A stretch of DNA of 9,951 nucleotides from assembly GCA_945483255.1 (NCBI GenBank), contig CALYRP010000022.1, positions 1 through 9,951 of the forward strand, in the 5' to 3' direction. Both the position numbers and the translations under genes were made by a program. Source of the DNA: an uncultured Pseudomonadota bacterium. GTDB lineage: Bacteria; Pseudomonadota; Alphaproteobacteria; Rs-D84. Within the stretch, counting starts at the first letter, position 1. Every line of letters begins with the position of its first letter. Positions 6,387 through 9,951 of this stretch are shown piece by piece. The notes below the pieces were generated by a model, which made no database searches, was not told the DNA's origin, and saw nothing but the letters and a program-made list of their open reading frames with translations.

Positions 6387-6412
6387 AAAAAACCCCACAA
6401 AAGTGGGGTTTT
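6387..6412 (-). terminator. intrinsic terminator of rpsD
   Basis: On the minus strand AAAACCCCAC-TTTT-GTGGGGTTTT forms a 10-bp stem (6412-6389) running into a T-tract (to 6387, then GTTTT). It starts 18 nt after the rpsD stop, so rpsD is monocistronic and trpS depends on its own promoter. Confidence 0.9.
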
Positions 6413-6430
6413 GTAAAAGAATCAATTCCA

Positions 6431-7063
6431 TTAACGAGAATAGAATTCAACGACCAATTCTGGTTGCATTTGAACAGGATAAGGAACATCTTCAAATGCA
6501 GGAACGCGTGTGAATGTCGCTGTGAAATTCGCGCTGTCCACTGTGATATAGTCTGGGAAATTGCGGCTGCCATCTTCAAGGGCCAAAACGACCAATGGCA
6601 TTTGTTTTGCTTTTTCGCTGACTGTGATAACATCACCTGGGTTTACGCGATAAGAAGCGATTTTTACGCGTTTGCCGTTAACATAGATATGACCGTGGCT
6701 GACCAATTGACGTGATGCGAAAACTGTTGGTGCCAATTTTGAACGGTATACAACTGCATCCAAACGACGTTCCAACAAACCAATCAAGTTTTCTGGTGCG
6801 TCGCCTTTCATATTTTCAGCTTCGGCATAATATTTATGGAATTTCTTTTCGCCAATATTACCATAATAACCTTTCAAAGTCTGTTTTGCGCGCATCTGTT
6901 TTGCGTAATCAGAAGATGAAGAACCACGTGATGTTGGTCCATGTTGTCCTGGTTTATATTTGCGTTTGTTAAATGGAGATTTAGCCTGGCCCCAAAGGTT
7001 AACGCCCAAAGAACGGCCAATTTTTAATTTACGTGTGCTGCGTTTTGCACCAGCTCTTGCCAT
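6431..7063 (-). CDS. rpsD: 30S ribosomal protein S4
   Basis: Primary 16S rRNA-binding protein that nucleates assembly of the 30S body. At 210 aa it has the full S4 length. The N-terminal domain (1-~97) includes LGVNLWGQAKSPFNKRKY.PGQHG and QMRAKQTLKGYYGN, with no zinc-binding cysteines. The S4 RNA-binding domain (~98-165) is RLDAVVYRSKLAPTVFASRQ then LVSHGHIYVNGKRV and SYRVNPGDVI. The tail DVPYPVQMQPELVVEFYSR is characteristic of alphaproteobacteria. An AAAAGGA ribosome site precedes the ATG. Unlike in E. coli, where rpsD lies in the alpha operon, it stands alone here with its own promoter, long leader and terminator. Confidence 0.97.
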   Translation of the reverse strand: MARAGAKRSTRKLKIGRSLGVNLWGQAKSPFNKRKYKPGQHGPTSRGSSSSDYAKQMRAKQTLKGYYGNIGEKKFHKYYAEAENMKGDAPENLIGLLERRLDAVVYRSKLAPTVFASRQLVSHGHIYVNGKRVKIASYRVNPGDVITVSEKAKQMPLVVLALEDGSRNFPDYITVDSANFTATFTRVPAFEDVPYPVQMQPELVVEFYSR

Positions 7064-7173
7064 AATTTTTTCCTTTTAGTTTTTGGTTTTTCTTGTGCCG
7101 AACTTTTCACAGAATCCTTATCGCAAACGGGACCAAAAGACACCGTTGTTTAATCAGTTCTGGTTGCTCAGCG
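7064..7173 (-). promoter_or_regulatory. rpsD 5' leader, possibly structured
   Basis: The leader predicted from the promoter is about 110 nt. It can form nested pairs on the minus strand: an outer CAGAA (rc of 7158-7162) with TTCTG (rc of 7110-7114), and an inner AACGG (rc of 7143-7147) with CCGTT (rc of 7126-7130) closing a 12-nt loop. S4 represses its own synthesis through mRNA leaders in several bacteria, so an S4 autoregulatory site is conceivable, but the stems seen are short. Confidence 0.3.
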
Positions 7174-7179
7174 GGACTC

Positions 7180-7208
7180 ATAATATACTGTTTTTTTCGA
7201 AAAATCAA
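7180..7208 (-). promoter_or_regulatory. sigma70 promoter of rpsD
   Basis: On the minus strand TTGATT (7208-7203), a 17-bp spacer and TATTAT (7185-7180). The box spacing and the -35 hexamer are identical to those of the trpS promoter, and it is the only good match upstream of rpsD. Confidence 0.7.
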
Positions 7209-7253
7209 GTAAAAACCGCAAGAAACTTATTTTTTATCCCCCTACAGGAAGGC

Positions 7254-7304
7254 AATCAGAGAATAAGGTTTTAGAATTTATGCAATAAAAAATATTCTCT
7301 GATT
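7254..7304. repeat. 12-bp perfect inverted repeat in the rpsD - surface protein gap
   Basis: AATCAGAGAATA (7254-7265) and TATTCTCTGATT (7293-7304) are perfect inverted copies separated by 27 AT-rich nt. The repeat lies 25 bp downstream of the large minus-strand gene and upstream of the rpsD promoter. It could be the terminator or stabilising 3' hairpin of the large gene, but no proper T-tract follows the stem. It could also be an operator or a small mobile-repeat remnant. Apart from this repeat and the rpsD promoter, the gap 7209-7329 holds nothing I can identify. Confidence 0.6.
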
Positions 7305-7329
7305 AGCACCGTCTTTTTTACCGAGGTGG

Positions 7330-9951
7330 CTATTGTTGTGAACATGTTGTGTCATCGCATACATAATACACAGTATTGTTATATATCATTTTCAGATTAT
7401 GTTCTGTTGCGCTGTTCGTCGGTGTTGGGGTTGTCGTCATATTGGCATAGAATACATCGTTGCCTATACTAATGTTCAGCGATGGCGTGGTCTGTTTTTC
7501 AGATTTCAGATAGACCGTATTATCACCAATATGCAACACATGTGGAAAACACATTTCTGGGTGGTCCGATGGCATGAAATAATCCGCCGGACAACTTGCG
7601 TTAAACCATATTGCCCAGAACTCTTTATTGCCGGTAGAACCCGCGGGTATTTCCGTAATTGTTTCGCCAGTAAATTTCGTATTATTGGACCAACCAACAA
7701 AATTATAACCATCACGAACCGGGGCTGGTAAAGCCTTTGGTGTCATTTCGGTTATATATGATGTTGGCACGACAACATCAACCGGAAATGCCCCGTTGTT
7801 CAGGTTATACGTAATCGTATATGATGCACCACACCATGGTTTGCCAGCATTACTGAATTGTGAACGCGTGGTGTTCGTTGTGCCAGACGGACATGTTGAC
7901 GCCAAACCGGTGTTTTGGAACATCTGGTATACTTGATTTGATGCGGTTGCCGCCTTAATGGTGCCAAGGAAATTCCCCGGAACATAATTTACGGTATTTG
8001 TGCCATCTGTAAATCCTGTCAATTTACTGCAGCCATAGAATGTGCTGGCAAACATATTGTTTGCTGGTGCGCCCGATACCCCGGCAAAAAGGCTTTCTGG
8101 GATTGCACCGGTCAGTCCGCTGCAGTTATAGAATGTGTTGGAAAACATATACGTTGCCGGTGCGCCTGATATCCCGGCAAAAAGGTTTTCTGGGATTGCA
8201 CCGGTAAGACCTCTGCAGCCATTGAATGTGCTGTTAAACATATACGTTGCCGGTGCGCCCGATATCCCGGCAAAAAGGTTTTCTGGGATTGCACCGGTCA
8301 GTCTGCTGCAGTTATAAAATGTGGTTCGAAACATACTTGCTGCCGGTTTGCCTGATATCCCAGCAAAAAGTTTTTCTGGGATTGAACCGGTCAGTCCGCT
8401 GCAGCCAGAGAATGTGCTGGCAAACATATACGTTGCTGGTGCGCCCTTAATCCCGGCAAAAAGGTTGGCGGGGATTGCACCGGTCAGTCCGCTGCAGTTA
8501 TATAATGTGTTTCGAAACATACTTGCTGCCGGTTTGCCTGATATCCCAGCAAAAAGGTTGGATGGGATTGCACCGGTAAGGCCTCTGCAGCCAGAGAATG
8601 TGCTGTTAAACATATACGTTGCCGGTGCACCCTTAATCCCGGCAAAAAGGTTGGATGGGATTGCACCGGTCAGTCCGCTGCATCCATTGAATGTGTTTCG
8701 AAACATACTTGCTGCCGGTTTACCCGAAATCCCGGCAAAAAGGTTTTCTGGGATTGAACCGGAAAGTCCGCTGCAGTTATAGAAAGTGTTGTAAAACATA
8801 GACTCTGCCGGTTTACCCGAAACCCCGGCAAAAAGGTTGGCGGGGATTGCACCGGTCAGTCCGCTGCAGCCAGAGAATGTGCCTTCAAACATAAATGTTG
8901 CCGGTGCGCCCGAAATCCCGACAAAAAGTTTTTTTGGGATTGAACCGGTAAGTCCGCTGCAGCCATTGAATGTGTGTGAAAAACGTGGTTGTGTTGCCAA
9001 TGTATCGCCATTGCCAATTGTTCCAAATATTGCACCCAATGAACCGGATATACCCGCAATTTTGGTCGGTGTGTTATTTGAATCATTTGATGTTGAAAAT
9101 CCAATCGCCGCATAGGAAGCGGAACTGCCGCTGGTTACATTATATCCCGTTACTGTTCCACTCATACGTATTCTATGTGTTCCCACATTTGGATATTTAC
9201 ATGTATATTGCGCCATTGTTGTATTTGAACGCGTGATTGTATTGCCAGAAACACCAGTTCCAGATAAAACACCACCATCACCACAATCGACATAGAATGT
9301 TCCAGCCGCAGACATAGACCATTTAAACGTATCATTCGCGGCCATTTGGGTTGTTGTTAACGAGAATTTTACCTGTGTCCATTTTGCCCAATATTCTTTA
9401 TTTCCTGTTGAACCAGATGCGATTTCTGTTACGACATCGCCATTGAATTCGGCGTTATCATACCAGCCATCAAATTCATATCCAGTGCGGGTTGGGGTTG
9501 GCAGATTAAATGTTGGCGTTTCAATATTATATGATGTTGGTGTCAGACCAGACATAGTTGTCGAACCATCTTTATATGTAATTGTATAATTATTAATTGT
9601 CCAAAATGCAACCAAATCAAGATTTTTATTTGATACTGTTTCGCCACCGTTATATATTTCATCTGTGTTATTATCCATCCAACCGTCAAATGTATATCCA
9701 GTGCGGGTTGGGGTGCAAAGCGTGACTGTATCGCTGGATGTATAAGTTGTGTTTTCACATCCCGTTCCACCATCCATATCATAATTAATTGTATAAGTAT
9801 TGATTGTCCAAAATGCAACCAAATCAAGATTTTTATTTGATACTGTTTCGCCACCGTTATATATTTCATCTGTGTTATTATCCATCCAACCGTCAAATGT
9901 ATATCCAGTGCGGGTTGGGGTGCAAAGCGTGACTGTATCGCTGGATGTATA
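7330..9951 (-). CDS. large modular repeat surface protein, N-terminus outside the window
   Basis: The frame is open to the window edge (873 codons visible), so neither start nor signal peptide is seen. Modules from N to C: InlB/Listeria-Bacteroides-type repeats (9951-~9371) with TINYDMDGGTG, PTRTGYTFDGW and AFWTI motifs, including a near-exact 207-bp duplication; a PKD-like segment (~9369-9136; FYVDCGDGG ... YPNVGTHRIRMSG); a linker; ten 31-residue leucine-rich-type repeats (8973-8044) plus a decayed eleventh; another InlB-type repeat (~7824-7606; YTITYNLNNGAF ... GYNFVGWS ... EFWAIW); and a final ~87-residue module (7593-7333) beginning CPADYF and containing LHIGDNTVYLKSEK and YYVCDDTTC. The many Cys and the absence of enzymatic motifs indicate an extracytoplasmic adhesion or surface-display role, which is inference. 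It ends in TAG. Confidence 0.88.
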   Translation of the reverse strand, partial: YTSSDTVTLCTPTRTGYTFDGWMDNNTDEIYNGGETVSNKNLDLVAFWTINTYTINYDMDGGTGCENTTYTSSDTVTLCTPTRTGYTFDGWMDNNTDEIYNGGETVSNKNLDLVAFWTINNYTITYKDGSTTMSGLTPTSYNIETPTFNLPTPTRTGYEFDGWYDNAEFNGDVVTEIASGSTGNKEYWAKWTQVKFSLTTTQMAANDTFKWSMSAAGTFYVDCGDGGVLSGTGVSGNTITRSNTTMAQYTCKYPNVGTHRIRMSGTVTGYNVTSGSSASYAAIGFSTSNDSNNTPTKIAGISGSLGAIFGTIGNGDTLATQPRFSHTFNGCSGLTGSIPKKLFVGISGAPATFMFEGTFSGCSGLTGAIPANLFAGVSGKPAESMFYNTFYNCSGLSGSIPENLFAGISGKPAASMFRNTFNGCSGLTGAIPSNLFAGIKGAPATYMFNSTFSGCRGLTGAIPSNLFAGISGKPAASMFRNTLYNCSGLTGAIPANLFAGIKGAPATYMFASTFSGCSGLTGSIPEKLFAGISGKPAASMFRTTFYNCSRLTGAIPENLFAGISGAPATYMFNSTFNGCRGLTGAIPENLFAGISGAPATYMFSNTFYNCSGLTGAIPESLFAGVSGAPANNMFASTFYGCSKLTGFTDGTNTVNYVPGNFLGTIKAATASNQVYQMFQNTGLASTCPSGTTNTTRSQFSNAGKPWCGASYTITYNLNNGAFPVDVVVPTSYITEMTPKALPAPVRDGYNFVGWSNNTKFTGETITEIPAGSTGNKEFWAIWFNASCPADYFMPSDHPEMCFPHVLHIGDNTVYLKSEKQTTPSLNISIGNDVFYANMTTTPTPTNSATEHNLKMIYNNTVYYVCDDTTCSQQ
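8044..8973 (-). repeat. 93-bp tandem array encoding ten 31-aa leucine-rich-type repeats
   Basis: The consensus unit is TF.GCSGLTGAIPENLFAG followed by ISG.PA..MF..; ten complete copies and a partial eleventh that fades after GCSKLTG. Each unit carries one Cys and a MF pair, like the bacterial DUF285/BspA-type Cys-containing LRRs, but with an LTGAIP core. Positions vary as exchangeable cassettes: YNC, NGC or SGC; ENL, SNL, ANL or ESL; SGKPAASMF, SGAPATYMF or KGAPATYMF. The period is a multiple of 3, so all six frames tend to stay open and produce false ORFs on both strands. The array is GC-richer than the rest of the gene. Confidence 0.93.
9581..9951 (-). repeat. 207-bp tandem repeat within the surface protein gene
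   Basis: Positions 9581-9744 and 9788-9951 match over 164 bp with two mismatches (9590/9797 and 9595/9802); the last 144 bp are identical. The period of 207 bp equals 69 codons and keeps the frame. Each unit encodes one InlB-type repeat (YNGGETVSNKNLDLVAFW ... PTRTGYTFDGW). The second copy is cut by the window edge, so more copies may follow. The near-identity points to recent duplication or gene conversion. Confidence 0.93.

Noticed and set aside
6331..6636. N-terminal extension of the trpS frame to a start at 6636
   Set aside because: It would overlap rpsD by 206 bp, its sequence is unlike TrpS, and it contains the rpsD terminator and the trpS promoter. The ATG at 6330 has a ribosome site and starts at the conserved strand.
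8321..8782. Plus-strand 153-codon frame and several 60-90-codon frames on both strands across the repeat array
   Set aside because: They follow the 93-bp period because it is a multiple of three, and are out-of-frame images of the real minus-strand repeats.
8044..8973. Periodic repeats considered as a CRISPR array
   Set aside because: The 93-bp units are contiguous, coding, and lack unique spacers of constant length; no cas genes are present.

Overview
The window looks like chromosomal DNA from an AT-rich alphaproteobacterium. The best marker is ribosomal protein S4 (6431-7063, minus strand). Its body and tail (LKGYYGN, ENLIGLLE-RLDAVVYR, DVPYPVQMQPELVVEFYSR) read like alphaproteobacterial S4. 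The XerC-like recombinase and the large repeat-rich surface protein fit a small-genome, host- or gut-associated member of that class, but that narrower placement is inference. The standard bacterial code is used: TAA, TAG and TGA all end genes here.

Plus-strand half (1-3670). The window opens inside a tRNA-Gly(GCC). It is followed by a structured, GC-richer tail element that ends in a second exact 15-bp copy of the tRNA 3' end. A strong hairpin terminator stands only 25 nt before lysS (class II lysyl-tRNA synthetase). lysS is followed after 10 nt by a 466-aa unknown protein whose middle resembles a divergent RelA/SpoT-type nucleotidyltransferase. After a terminator comes a cold-shock-domain gene with its own promoter and a 5'-end stem-loop. 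Its reading frame continues past the TAA stop for 34 very basic codons. A symmetrical terminator separates it from the convergent minus-strand genes.

Minus-strand half (3671-7208). Transcription order is rpsD, then trpS - SIMPL-domain protein - xerC. rpsD has a promoter, a leader of about 110 nt and its own terminator. trpS has a promoter whose -35 box abuts the T-tract of the rpsD terminator. The SIMPL gene follows trpS after 18 nt and overlaps xerC by ATGA, so these three probably form one operon.

Distal part (7209-9951). A 12-bp perfect inverted repeat lies between rpsD and the 3' end of a very large minus-strand gene that runs off the window. That gene encodes a modular repeat protein. 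It has InlB/Listeria-Bacteroides-type repeats (two near-identical 207-bp tandem copies at the window edge), a PKD-like segment, ten full 31-residue Cys-containing leucine-rich-type repeats (93-bp period), another InlB-type repeat and a Cys-containing C-terminal module that may be a sorting or anchoring domain.

The most interesting items are the possible new RelA/SpoT-like protein beside lysS, the in-frame basic extension after the cold-shock stop codon, the tRNA-tail repeat, the class II LysRS with an unusual motif 2 in an alphaproteobacterial setting, and the mosaic surface protein.
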